DNA from: Valencia hispanica
Lineage: Eukaryota > Chordata > Actinopteri > Cyprinodontiformes > Valenciidae
Length of the DNA stretch: 64,000 bases
Direction: 5' to 3'
NCBI GenBank assembly: GCA_963556495.2
Contig: OY747701.1
Span: 39,220,501-39,284,500, forward strand
Made by a program: the position numbers and the translations under genes. The notes below the pieces were generated by a model. It ran no database searches and was not told the DNA's origin. It worked only from the letters and a program-made list of their open reading frames with translations. Each line of letters opens with the position of its first letter. The first letter of the stretch is position 1. Shown one piece after another: positions 32,041-42,965 of the stretch.

Positions 32041-33300
32041 TGAAGGTTTTTCTGCTATCTAGTACTTTTATTTTTATAGTTTTCTGGTGGTGTTATTCCA
32101 AAGGACTCACAGAAGAATGACATATAGCACATGAGAATACTGATTTATTGTCTTGGTTCACTCAGAGGACACACAGAAACCCATTTGAAACTAGCGTATG
32201 GTGACAATATGTGCAAGATATCTAGCAAATAAATGAATCATTATTAACTGTTTTGTTTGTTCTCAAATGCCAAATTCTGTAGGACATTTACCCATATACG
32301 TAGAAGCTTTCACTAATCTTAATGATCTGTTTCCAGATGTTACACTCCTCTCCAGGATTTGGACAAATTCTGAGCGTGATGTACATGAACGAACAGGAAG
32401 TTATATGGGTAAAAATGTATATACTTCCATGACAAGGGTAAATTGGAGACTGGGACGACATGGGATTAATCTAAATAGTTAAAGCTTGACCAGTACACTT
32501 AAGACCTGACCAAAGATTTATTTGTTTTGAAAATGCTGAAAATCTGACCACACTTTCATACCAATCTGGGTACATGGGAAAAATATACCGTATGTGCTCC
32601 ATACCGTGGATGTGATGGGAACTTTTCTATGGACGACCTGCTGATTCTCTGCGGATTTTGGCTCTGACACAGTTACCCTCAAAATTGGAAGGGTGGATGT
32701 GCTTCTGTTGAGACTTACAGAGCATTCTTTTCTTGTATTTGCAGTGGAGATCCGACACAGCAGAAGGAGGAGGCATGATGTTTCAGCCCCTCATGATCCC
32801 ATCTGGGGCTCCGATATGCCCCCTAAACACAAATTATGGAGTGATGGAAATAAGTTTCTATTATCTTTTTTCCCATGCACCGGGGTGGGTAAGGTCATGT
32901 TATGATTGGACACATTAAATTATAGATTCAGCGGTTTTGTTAATTCTTCCCTGGCAGGTCTAAAAGTTATAGCAGCTGAGATCCAGGAATTGAGCCTAAC
33001 AACTGTAAATATACATGGAGATTAATATACAATTTAGGTGTTTATTGAACTAAAACAAATCTCTCCATCACAGGCTGCAAATCTAGTCTCATCTGATTAA
33101 CAGGAGACCTTTATAATTGGATGTTTCTGAAACAGTTCTGTTTCAGAAAAAAGAGGGAGATCTTTGGGCACAACGGGAACTTAGATTTCAACTATTTTAG
33201 ATTTCAATTATTTTTGGCTTTTCAATTGGTCGCTTTAACAGCATTTCAGATATTTTTAAAAAACTGCATTTGTTTAGGGTTCAACAGTCTTTTGGTTAAA
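32041..33300 (+). pseudogene. Envelope gene remnant, 5' part
   Basis: An ATG at 32040-32042 opens a short frame with a hydrophobic core (FLLSSTFIFIVFW) that looks like an Env signal peptide and sits just past the integrase end, where env should begin. It stops within about 27 codons and the following sequence is broken into several frames (32267-32482, 32693-32905). I could not recognise surface or fusion-peptide motifs. The assignment rests mainly on position. Confidence 0.4.
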
Positions 33301-33960
33301 TAGGTTGAGATTATAGTTTGCTTTTATAAGTATTAGGCTTCATCAGCTCAGAAAATGATGTGGTAAAATCTTATAAAACTATAGGGTTAATCAAATCAAA
33401 TCAAATCAATCAAACTTTATTTATAAAGCGCTTTTCATACAAGAAGTTGCATCGCAAAGTGCTTTACAGATTAAAATGACCCCACATAAAACCACCTTCC
33501 CTTCCCTCCCCCACAGATTTAAAAGCATGGTCACAGTTATACCCCCCACCCCCCAACCCAACTCCCAACGCACACACACAGTTAAAAGAAAAAGTAAAAA
33601 AGGACATTGGGCCGAGTGTAGATTAACCATTTTAGGAAACGCCGTCAGAGGAGCCATCTGCCCCGGCAGCGGTAGATTAACAGCAGCAGCCGAGGCACCG
33701 ACACAGGGCATCCAGTGGAGGAGAGGCCAAGACCCCCACCTCCACCCAAGCTCCACCTAGAGAGCACCCAGGGAACCACAGCCGACCACCGCTCCCGGGG
33801 CAGAGGGCTCCCACAGAGGAAACACTGGAACGGGGATTAAGATAAATTAAAGTAAAAAAATAAACAGTAAATTAATGTGCTAAGATTAAATAGTAAACCT
33901 GATAAAAATATAATCATATAAAACATGCAGAGCAATTAAACAGACAGTAATAAGTAATAA

Positions 33961-35384
33961 TCAGTTAAAAGCTAGGCTAAAAAGGTGAGTCTTGAGCCTG
34001 CTCTTAAAAACAGGAACGTTCTCTGCAGCCCTGAGGTCCTCTGGCAGCCTGTTCCAGAGGTGAGGGCCATAACACTGGAAAGACGCCTTGCCATGCATAT
34101 GTGTCCTGACTTTTGGGGTGACAAGGAGACAGCTGCCAGAGGAGCGCAGAGACCGCGAAGGTTTATATGGTAAAAGCAGTTGAGAGAGATAAGAAGGCCC
34201 AAGACCATTAAGACACTTAAAAACCATTAAAAGAACCTTAAAGTCAATCCTGAAATGTGCGGGGAGCCAATGCAATGATTTTAAGACCGGTGTAATGTGC
34301 TCCCACCTCCTGGTCTTCGTCAGGACACACGTGCTGCTAAATTTTGTAGTAGTTGTAAACCTGATATACTCTTTTTGGGAAGACCAGAAAGCAGGGCATT
34401 ACAGTAATCAATTCTACTGGAGATAAAAGCATGCATCAGTGTCTCCGTATTGGCCCGAGAGAGAATGGGGCGGACTTTGGTGATGTTCTTTAGTTGATAA
34501 AAACCTATTTTAGTAATATTTTTTATGTGAGGAATAAAAGTCAGCTCAGAGTCAAAAATCACACCCAGGTTCTTCACTTGTAAAGAGGGATTAAAAGACA
34601 GTGATTGTAGTTTTGGTAAAAGTTTCTCTCTCTGAGCCTCAGGACCGATGACTAAAACTTCAATTTTGTCCTGGTTGAGCTGGAGAAAGTTTTCTGCCAT
34701 CCAGGATTTAATGTCTAAAATGCAGTTAAAAAGTTCATCCATTGGCCGTGTGTCATCGGGAGACATGGAGATGTACAGCTGTGTATCATCAGCATAACTG
34801 TGAAAGTTGACTCCATGTCTCCTGATGACGCTGCCAAGAGGGAGCATATACAGGTTAAAAAGCACTGGGCCTAAAATCGAACCCTGGGGCACACCACATG
34901 TAATCCTATGAACCCTAGAGGAGCAGGTATCTAAACTTACCATAAAAGTCCTGTCTGTGAGATAGGATGTGAACCATTTGTGAACAGCACCAGAGAGGCC
35001 AATCTGTTTTAAACGGGTTAAAAGAATACTGTGGTCTACTGTATCGAAGGCAGCGCTTAGATCCAGTAGAACCAACACTGTCACCCTCTGTGCATCATAG
35101 TTTAATCTAAAATCATTTAAAATCTTTAGAAGGGCCGTCTCTGTGCTGTGGTTCACCCTAAAACCTGACTGAAATTTCTCCAGGACATTGTGCTCATTAA
35201 TAAAATCATTAAGTTGAATTAAAACAATTTTTTCTAAAATTTTGCTTAAAAAGGGTAAGTTAGATACCGGTCTAAAATTGTTAAAATCATTAAAATCTAA
35301 ATTGCTCTTCTTCAACAGGGGCCTCACTACCGCCCCTTTAAAGGCGGCGGGAAAGACCCCCGTCTGAAGGGAGCAATTCATCAT
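33961..35384 (-). pseudogene. L2 (esterase type) reverse transcriptase
   Basis: The frame 35384-34320 carries RT motifs 'VVRPLLKKSNLDFNDFNNFR', 'QSGFRVNHSTETALLKILND', '[18 protein letters not shown]', '[20 protein letters not shown]', catalytic '[11 protein letters not shown]' and 'SRIDYCNALLSGLPKK'. A frame change at about 34320 leads to 34275-33961, the C-terminal segment with 'LRSSGSCLLVTPKVRT' and 'LWNRLPEDLRAAENV'. All catalytic residues are present; one or two frameshifts separate the pieces. Upstream, RT pre-motifs at 35587-35385 run in another frame. Confidence 0.85.
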
Positions 35385-35639
35385 GGTTAAAATCTCATCT
35401 CTGAAAGATCCATAAAATTGCTTAAAAAAGGAAGTGGGATAAAATCTTACATCTGATGGTGTCTACCTTCCCTCTGAAGTGGTCTGCGAACTCCTCACAA
35501 AGAGTGTTTGAGGGGGTTTTAGGAAATGCAGTAGTAGCTCTGTTAAAAAGTTTATCAATGGTGGAAAAAAGGATTTTGGAATTATTTTTATGTTCCGAGA
35601 TGATTTTGGCGAGGTAACCCCACTTCAGGGGTTAGATGG

Positions 35640-36528
35640 CACTTCCTGACAGTTCTCACAGAGGTCTCCTTCTGTATAAAACTGGTGATGTTAAAAAACA
35701 CACAGTAGTGGTCAGAGACAGCCAAGTCAACAACAGAGGACACACGGGTGGACAGGCCATGCGTGATGACCAAGTCCAGGGTGTGTCCTTTGTTGTGAGT
35801 CGGCTGCATGACATGTTGGCAAAAAAATTTATAAGAGTCAGGATGTTTAAAAAATCTGTTGATAAAGGATCTAAAAGGTTATCTATATGTAGATTAAAAT
35901 CACCAGCTAAAATGATCCTTTCAAAGGAGTTGTGCAAAATTGATAAAAACTCAGAGAATTCTTGAATTAAAAGTGCACTCTTTTTAGGAGGCTTATAAAT
36001 TGTGACACATAAAATCTGAGGAGTGCTAAAAACATTTGCATTATCTTCAAAAGTAAAATAGTGATCAAATAAAACAGGTTTGGCGGAAAGTGTTGATGAA
36101 CTCATAAAAGCAGTTCCGCCTCCCCTTTTGCTACTCCTCGTAGAATAAGTGAAGTTAAAATTAGGTGGGGAGGCCTCTGTTAGAACAACAGGGGCATCTG
36201 CACTCAGCCAAGTTTCTGTTAAAAATAAACAATGAAGATTATGGTCTAAAATCAGATCATTTATTATTAAAGTTTTGTTCAGCAGAGAGCGAACATTAAA
36301 AAGTGCCATATTAATAGTGATTGGAGATGAAGGGACTGTATGATTTACTGAAAGTGGGGCTTTTGGCAACTTTTTGAGATTATATGGATTGCATTTGTTC
36401 GGTTTATGATTTTTAGTCCGCTCTCTGCTGATAATAACAGGTATGAATGAGGTAGAGCAAGGTCCAAGTCCAGTATGTGAGTTACTGTTAAAATCAGGGG
36501 TTAGTTCATAGGAGCAGGGACCATTTGT
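35640..36528 (-). pseudogene. L2 (esterase type) endonuclease
   Basis: The frame from 36369 reads 'ITINMALFNVRSLLNKTLII', 'HCLFLTETWL', 'RGGGTAFMSS' and 'RIILAGDFNLHIDN'. A shift near 35850 then leads to the frame at 35809-35588 with 'PTHNKGHTLDLVI' and 'LAVSDHYCVFFNI'. This is the apurinic-type endonuclease. After 'CHLTPEV' at about 35620 the sequence jumps to the RT leader, omitting about 80 residues that are present at 36532-36844. Confidence 0.75.
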
Positions 36529-37131
36529 TGTATAATTTGAGAAGATCTGTGTATATTTGATGGTTTATTGTGGCTTTACTTTTCCTCCATTTTCTCTCTG
36601 CCGCCCTACAATTTCTCTTCATTTTTCGGAGGTTTTCATTTTTCCACGGCGTTGCAGCTTTAGATTTTAAACTTTTAACTTGTAGTGGGGCAAGCCGGTC
36701 AAGAGTGGACTGAAGCCTTCTGTTAAAATCCTTGACAATAAAATCACAGGGGGCAGGTAAAACAATAGGAGGATTCTTTTTAAAAATTTCCAGAAAACCT
36801 GCAGCCACTTCAGGGGTTAGATGGCACTTCCTGACAGTTCTCACATGGTCTAAAATCAGATCATTAATTATAAAAGTTTTGTTCAGCAGAGAGCGAACAT
36901 TAAAAAGTGCCATATTAATAGTGATTGGAGATGAAGGGACTGTATGATTTACTGAAAGTGGGGCTTTCGGCAACTTTTTGAGATTATTTGGATTGCATTT
37001 GTTCGGTTTATGATTTTTAGTCCGCTCTCTGCTGTTAATAACAGGTATGAATGAGGTAGAGCAAGGTCCAAGTCCAGTATGTGAGTTACTGTTAAAATCA
37101 CGGGTGAGTTCATAGGAGCAGGGACCATTTG
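36241..37131 (-). repeat. Direct duplication of the L2 ORF2 start
   Basis: Segments 36241-36528 and 36845-37131 are almost identical, both running from 'atggtctaaaatcag' to 'ggaccatttg'. Between them (36532-36844) lies the linker normally found between endonuclease and RT ('NPPIVLPAPCDFIVKDFNRR', then a 'KRNCRAAERKWRKSK' basic stretch). The upstream copy is joined to the linker without the endonuclease; the downstream copy keeps the endonuclease but lacks the linker. Confidence 0.85.
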
Positions 37132-37135
37132 CACA

Positions 37136-38111
37136 TCAGGATGTAGCGGAGGAATCAGAGAGGGCAGGGCCAGCTGTGGCCAGTGTAGTTGACAGGGGGG
37201 GGGGGCATGGACATGCCAGGCTCAATGTCAGTGTACGAGTGCCTTGTCTATTTAGATGGAGCCCATCTGGTCCAAACAGGTGCTTCCTGCCCCCAAAAAT
37301 GTTAAAATTGTCTATAAAGCCAATATTGTGAACGGCGTTGATGGAGGAGAGCCATGTATTAAGGGATAAAAGTCTGCTAAAACGGCCAATTCCTCTGCCG
37401 ATAGAGGGAGTGGGGCCAAAAATAAAAACAGAGACATGTGTGTTTTCTAGAAGATTAAAAAGGTGAATAAAATCACGCTTCAGGAGCTCAGTCTGCTGTT
37501 TATAAATGTCATTGGTGCCAGCATGAATCACAACTTTACTCACAGATTTGAGATGATCAATGAGCTGCAGGATCTGTTCGATAATGTCTGTGACAGTGGC
37601 TCCAGGGAAACACAGTGTAAGGGCTCCTCTCATCCTCACGTTTCTGATGATAGAGTCCCCGATGATGAGTGTGGTGGGCGGCGGGTCTGCAGGCGGATGT
37701 TTGCGCTGGGCAGAGGATCTTTCACCATCCAGGACTTGCTGTATGGCAGGTCTAGAAGCTTCCCCAGGACTGAACTTAGGCTGTTTTGAACTTAGGCTGT
37801 TTTTCTTTTGAGCGGTCTCACATGCTCATCATGCCATTTGTACAATCCAAAAAACCAGATGTTTCCTGTTTTCCATCCTGCTTTGCCACCTTTGTGCGGT
37901 TGGTTGTTTTAGCACACAACCCATTCATCTTACATTGTGGCATGTTTATGCATTTAGTGTTTGTTTGGAAGTTTTTATTTAGATTATAAGCTCTACTATA
38001 TATTTTGAAGAAAAATTCTTTGTGGTCTAGGCTGTTCCAGTGTTGTTCACTTTTGATACAGGATTTTTTGAGTGCACTTTGCGTCAATGATGATTTCTGT
38101 GATTTCAACAT
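37136..38111 (-). pseudogene. L2 ORF1 with SGNH/GDSL esterase domain
   Basis: From an ATG at 38111 a first frame runs 97 codons to TGA at 37820-37818. It has a Cys/Lys-rich part, and the esterase frame begins one base later. The second frame (37819-37136) carries the SGNH hydrolase fold: block I 'TLIIGDSIIRNVRMRG' with the Ser nucleophile, block III 'VIHAGTNDIY' with the Asn, and block V 'GPDGLHLNRQGT' with the Asp and His. All four catalytic-site residues are in place. Some CR1/L2 LINEs carry such an esterase in ORF1, where it is thought to act on lipids or membranes during retrotransposition. Only a one-base shift and the TGA break the frame. Confidence 0.75.
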
Positions 38112-38150
38112 ACAGCAAAAGTAATAGCTTTTTCTACAGATAGACCTAAT

Positions 38151-38949
38151 GTTTGTATCAAACTGGATAATAGTTTGATTTTGTGTTAGTGCAGCCGATC
38201 AGTGCGCCGCTACTTAGAACTATGGGGTGAGTGAGGGATTTGTTTAAAAAAAAAAAAAAGACAAATGCATAAGAAATTAATCTCAAATGAGATACAATTA
38301 TGGATAAAGCAAACAGAAAAAGCAAATTAGTTGCGAGCTGTTCTTTTAGGCTTTGTTGACCAGGTGAGAGACCAGCAGCCAACCAGACCAGGATTTCTCA
38401 GGTAATCAGACTAAAGAAATAGGCTGGAGCCAATGCACTCCCACTGAGGAGCCAGGACACACCTGAGAGGACATCCAAGAGCAGCAAGCCAGAGCGGGTG
38501 CAGAACAGCGATGAGCAGACCACACAACCTACTTAAACCCTCTAGTGAGAGGTTTCCAACTTCAGCACACCTGCACCATCAGGTGGCAGGGCGGCTTGGA
38601 GCACAGAGCTGCCCAGCTGGGGCAGCAGGGTTTGAAGGAAAAGAAGCTGAGACCCCTGCCAAAAGGGGCAGAACGATCCTCTGGTCTGCGTGCAGAGTCC
38701 TGAGAGTTTTCAAACTCAAGGCTACTGAAAATATACACTTTAGCTGCATATAGGTGATGTGCTGGCAACCTCTCACCTTAGGTCATAGAAGAGCGAGCCG
38801 GACGAGCACAATTCCCGGCCAGAACAAGATGACTTGACTGCTGATCCGAAAAGTTCCAGAGAAGAAGGACTCAAAATTGATATGATTCTAAAAGTGTGCT
38901 GCCTGACATTTTCCCTATATATGATGACCTCTTATTATTATGAGAGGTC
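38151..38949. other. Distal provirus region, unrecognised
   Basis: By position this should contain the 3' part of env. No transmembrane subunit, fusion or Cys motif was recognised; a GC-rich stretch at 38440-38700 looks like inserted repeat DNA. The last 60 bp before the polypurine tract are AT-rich and may be authentic proviral sequence. Confidence 0.3.
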
Positions 38950-38961
38950 AAAAGAGGGAGA
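38950..38961 (+). promoter_or_regulatory. Polypurine tract
   Basis: aaaagagggaga lies immediately before the 3' LTR start (tgaagagat) and is all purine, as needed for plus-strand priming. Confidence 0.75.
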
Positions 38962-39373
38962 TGAAGAGATAAAAATTCAGTAAATGTTGTATGAGGGTTT
39001 TTAATTCTTAGAAACAGTGAACAATCAAGAAGAATGTAGTACATCATGTGTTCCTTATGTGAAGATGTTGTGAACATTATTCTGTGAACGAAGATCTATG
39101 TGGGAGGAGTTTCCTGCAAACTCTTGTTTCAAATAAAAAGTCTATGCTGACGTAGATCTGGGCTCAGTTAATAGAACTGAGTCCAGTGAACAACTTCTCG
39201 CTGTTAAAATATATAATTGTTGTTTGTTGTTCTTATTGCTCCTTTTTACAGAAATGAACGAGCACGCTGGAAGGTGAAATAAGAGCCCGAGAGAGCCCAG
39301 GGGTCATAACATTAAATGGGTGTCTGTTCCTTTAAGAGAGGCTTTAGATTGCAGTGAAAACACCTTTCCAACA
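38962..39373 (+). repeat. Endogenous retrovirus 3' LTR
   Basis: Begins tgaagagataaaaattc, ends cctttccaaca, and is followed by the target duplication atag. It is 18 bp shorter than the 5' LTR because of one indel in U3. The AATAAA signal lies at about 39132. The small number of differences from the 5' LTR could be counted to date the insertion. Confidence 0.9.
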
Positions 39374-39670
39374 ATAGCCTGTTAGAAAAAAAATGACACA
39401 AGAACATAAACTTGTGGTTGAATTGTGTATGATTGTGTGTGTTCTTTTGTTTCACAATCACAATTGCTACTTCAAGAATATTTCCTGGGTGCACCCTTCT
39501 AAATAAATGATTGTGAAACAAAAGGAACAGGAAGCAGCAGTCCAGTATATGTGGTTGTTGATGCTCTTTTTCCACTTCTGTAGTTTTCCCCAGCCCTTCG
39601 TCTTGCTGATCGCATCCACTTTCTTCACAATTCCTACACAAATTTGGCTACAGTCCAGGGGTCTCATTTA
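39374..39670 (-). pseudogene. Upstream part of the gene hit by the retrovirus
   Basis: On the minus strand an acceptor-like TTTTTTTTCTAACAG (39396-39382) is followed by GC and then TAT at the insertion point, which continues in phase into 27341-27200. Further upstream the frame 39667-39525 reads 'DCSQICVGIVKKVDAISKTK' and 'WKKSINNHIYWTAAS', a motif I associate with the same fish transposon-type gene family. Between them, a small inverted-repeat insertion (39444-39524) replaces sequence expected to encode much of the protein, so the gene was already damaged or has lost a segment. Confidence 0.5.
39444..39524. mobile_element. 81-bp palindromic MITE-like unit
   Basis: Perfect 17-bp inverted repeats (cttttgtttcacaatca at 39444-39460 and its complement at 39508-39524) enclose 47 bp. 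The same sequence minus one arm occurs inverted at 47719-47782. It interrupts the exon ending in 'NHIYWTAAS'. It may be a tiny MITE or a hairpin-forming remnant. Confidence 0.5.
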
Positions 39671-39729
39671 TAAACGTTGTGTACGCACAAAAAGGAGCCT
39701 GAAAGTGGCATATGGCATTTGCCACTTTC
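39650..39729. mobile_element. Harbinger-like MITE, left part
   Basis: 'ggggtctcatttataaacg' followed by 'tgtgtacgcacaaaaaggagcctgaaagtggc' is the terminus of a common fish MITE (PIF/Harbinger type by memory). It breaks at 39729 where the L1 is inserted and resumes at 46041 with 'tgccactttcaaagcaaaag'. The far end was not found. Confidence 0.55.
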
Positions 39730-39757
39730 TTTTTTTTCTTTTTTTCTTTTTTTTATT

Positions 39758-42700
39758 ATGAATTGCTGGGGTTTTTATTTCCTGATGTTATGGACACGGA
39801 GACGGAAAATTAAGGGGAAGAAAGAAAGAAGATGAAGAAGAGAGGTAGGAAACAAAATGTCATGAGAGAGTGTGAGTTGAAAATACAAGAGAGGAAAGGG
39901 AACAAAGAAAACACAGGAAAACATTGAAGTCTGCCTCAATACCCACAGGACGGCAGAGAGAGGGGAAAAAACAAAACAAACACGAAAAAGGAACATTGAC
40001 AAAACAAACCTAATATCGTGAACTAAGAACTACACAACCACATCATACAAGAATGGATATAAAAATACAACAACAATGTCACAGAAAAACTCATGGTACC
40101 GATTAATCAAGCTCTAGTAATGATAACCTCAGCCCAAGAATATATCTGTAAACACCAGAGACCCCACATCTATGTGTGTGTGTTAGCATGCTGGTGCATA
40201 TAAGGTTTCTCCATAAGAGTGTTCAATAGCTGGTGTGAGCAGGCATCACTCCGTCTCCCAGGAATCGATGCAGAGAGGAACAAAGGAGAACCCCAGGGGA
40301 ACATCCAGCGGCTACCATGCAGGGGCCTGGGGGCAGCAGTGACGAGCGCCCCACCCCCCAGCAGAGACCCCGACAAGGGACCGCCCGACGAGGGGCCCCC
40401 GGCACCGCAGGGGCCGCAGCCGCCCGCCACGCGCCACCACCACCCTGGGCCAATCCCCACCGCCAACCTCCCAGCGCCCCACCTCTGCCCCACGTCAGGG
40501 TGCCTCACCGGTAGCCGCAGGGGATGGATAGCATCCCCAGGTCAAGCTCAGCCAGCACCTGGACACCAAGTTGTACCAGCTCCCGAGTCCTGATCCCGCG
40601 CAACGCAGAGCGCCGAGACCAGGCATCCAACAAAGGCCAGGGCCGGTCCAACCCGCCAATGAACCGACCACGCACGGTGCGCACAGAACAGGTGATTGAA
40701 CGAGCAGAGACGCCGGATCCGTGTCCCGCCGAGCCACCGAGCAGGCACCACCCAACAATCCCAAACCTGGCACCCCTAAAAGAGGTGCCCCAACAAACCA
40801 AAGGAAGATATCGGCCCAGCGCATCGGCCGACAGACACGTCGGCCTCCCCAGGCCCGGCCAGGCACGCACCAGGTCCGAACCGCATTGACCACCGACGCA
40901 CCAGTAGGCAGGGGCATCCGTCACCGGCGGGGAGTGACGGAGGGGAAATAGGCCCCCCATTAAATGTAAGGCCTGAGGTGCGCCAGGCGAGAGGGAAGCC
41001 CAAGACCCAACCTGACAGGGAGACAAAGACATACAGACAGTCATACGTTCCCTCGCTCTTAAACACATACAGTAATGATCTAACCCTAACCCTACATTCT
41101 CACTAACTCACCAAGACACCCAAGAAATGACGCTGTACCCTCACTCATACACCCCATACACACTTCTTGCTCCCAGGTCCAGGTACCAATGCCCCAGTAG
41201 AGCCACCAGCCCCCGGACCCAGGAAATGGACCCCCTACCTTCTAAGACAGAGACAAGCAGACCGCCAAGGGCCCCACAGTGGCAAGGCAGCCCGACAGCC
41301 CAGGACCCCGACCAGACCAGCTGTTCTTCCTCCGGACCCCAACCCCTGATGGTCGGTAGCGAACAGGGGTGTAAGAAGACCCCTAGCCTCTATCCTCCCG
41401 CTCGAGTATGGTGTTGATGCGTGTTGTAATAATGTGCCTTTAAAACAGAGGGGTGGGATGTGGGGAAGGCACCCACACATCCCCCAACCCCCACCCCGAG
41501 CCCTCAGTGTCCGTATGTGGTTTAACAGTGGGCACCGGCACCAGAGGTGAAGCTGATTGAACCGCTCCCCCTCTGGATGCCGAAAAGCGAGCCCACCCCA
41601 AAGTCCCTACATGTGTGTTGCATGAAAATGTTTTAAGTGGAAGTGTCTAAGTTGTATATTAAAATTGGGACGCAGGACGCCACGGGATAGCGAGGAGGGA
41701 AACCCCTACACGCGCCCCAGTGATGTGCCCATGCCCCAAGACCCTATATGAGTGGTAAAGTGATGGAGCGGGTAGACAGAGGTGTTGGGGGATAGGGAGG
41801 GAAGGACTGGAAGACAAAATGTCTTCCCAGGGAGCCAGCTCCCCCACTGACCCCAATAGGCACCGCTGTTCACGGGATCCACCAGGGGAGGGAGGCCATG
41901 GCACGTTCAACCCAGGGCCCACGGCCACAGCACCACCAAGCCCCACGGACCCCAAGGCAGTCCCCCCAGCCCCATCCCAGAAGGAGAACTAAACCCACCC
42001 TGACATTCGCTCTACTATCAGAACACAAAAGACATTAGACACCCAGGTTGAGTTTGCCCCCCCCCCCCCTCCAGCACACCCCTCCCCACCGTCCAAGTAG
42101 GGGGAGAGCACCTGTCGCTAGTTAGCAATAGCCTCCCCGCCAGCAAAGGAGGCCCCCAGCGCCACCTGTGCATCGGAGGCCCGCGCAGCCCAAACCCCGC
42201 CGACGTACCCGCCCAGACCAGGAGCAAACCGATGAACCGGGCGGCCGACCCACCAGGCCGACATCCACCATCCCCATTCCCTTGTGGAGCGACCACTGCT
42301 GCTCAATGGCCCGGCAGGCAACCAAACCCAGCGCCCCACCCACCTGCCCTGCACGCCCACTACCCGGCCAGTCCACCCGCAGGTCTGACCAAACCTGGGC
42401 AAACGCCCAACCCCAGCGCCCCGCAGCACACAAAGACCAAGACCCAGGAGCTAAGTCCAGTGCGAAAAAGGACTGATCAGGCCCAGAAATGCCACCCAGC
42501 CACCGCGACCAGCAGCCAGGCACCCCAACCAGCAAACAAGGCGAGACGCCATACAGGGTCCGGCGATGACAAGTGGCCCAGAGAAAAAGAGAGAGGCGGC
42601 TGCACATGCCGGCCGGCCCGACCCCCACAGGCAACAGAGACCCCACGCCGGCTGAACCCCGGCCAGGACCACAGCTAGGGGGTGCGGCGCCCCAGAGCCC

Positions 42701-42965
42701 CGAATCCCCAGGCCCACCCAGGACCCTTCCCAGGCGCAGCACGGCCACCACGCCAGTAACCCATGTCCGTCAGTGCAACCCCCCTAAGGCACCACATGCA
42801 GCCATCAGGAGTTACCACCCAAAGCCACCAAAGCCCAACCCCAGGCGCGCCCCCAGGGCACCCAGTCCGCCCAGTGATCCCACCCCCAGGGATCCCCCCC
42901 AGACGCCTCCAACCCCAAAAACCCCCACATCAGCAACAATATCCTAAACGACAAAACCACCCCTA
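39758..42965 (-). other. L1 3' untranslated region, G-rich on sense strand
   Basis: After the ORF2 stop about 3.2 kb follow before the tail. From 42960 to about 40220 the plus strand is C-rich with many CCC runs (for example 42056-42069), so the L1 RNA would be G-rich over nearly 2.7 kb. The last 450 bp (40200-39758) is A/T-rich on the sense strand and contains AATAAA near the end. The same 3' end recurs at 49707-50895. Open frames in it (187-209 codons, minus) are Gly/Trp/Arg-rich, of the kind expected by chance in such DNA. A '(ccctaa)2' at 41083 is too short to be telomeric. Confidence 0.75.

Larger units (their letters stand above)
33389..38150 (-). mobile_element. L2-clade LINE with SGNH-esterase ORF1, rearranged
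   Basis: The minus-strand element ends at left with a TTGAT-type tail (33389-33414) preceded by 'aaagcgctttataaataaag' on the sense strand. Going up the element come the RT (33961-35384), the endonuclease (35640-36369), a duplicated and internally deleted second ORF2 start (36532-37131) and ORF1 (37136-38111). It lies inside the provirus and is younger than it. The order of segments is not that of a normal L2, so it is either rearranged or two copies fused. Confidence 0.8.
27338..39377 (+). mobile_element. Endogenous retrovirus (provirus), with later insertions
   Basis: Two LTRs (27342-27771 and 38962-39373) in direct orientation enclose a primer-binding site, traces of protease, integrase and envelope, and a polypurine tract. 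The whole is flanked by the 4-bp duplication atag (27338-27341, 39374-39377), as gammaretrovirus-like integrases produce. The total is 12.0 kb, including an L2 of about 4.8 kb in the envelope region. All recognisable genes are broken by stops, frameshifts and deletions, and most of RT/RNase H was not found. The LTRs remain alike over their full length. Integrase wording suggests an epsilon/gamma-like fish retrovirus. Confidence 0.88.

Noticed and set aside
33476..33760. Plus-strand 94-codon frame and minus-strand 111-codon frame
   Set aside because: They lie in the 3' UTR of the L2 and show no domain.
41083..41096. Telomere-like taaccctaaccct
   Set aside because: Only two units, inside an L1 3' region; too short to mark an interstitial telomere.
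40170..42751. Many open frames of 100-209 codons on both strands, rich in Pro, Gly, Arg and Trp
   Set aside because: They lie in the C/G-rich 3' region of an L1, where stops are rare by composition. No start context, domain or frame preference was seen.
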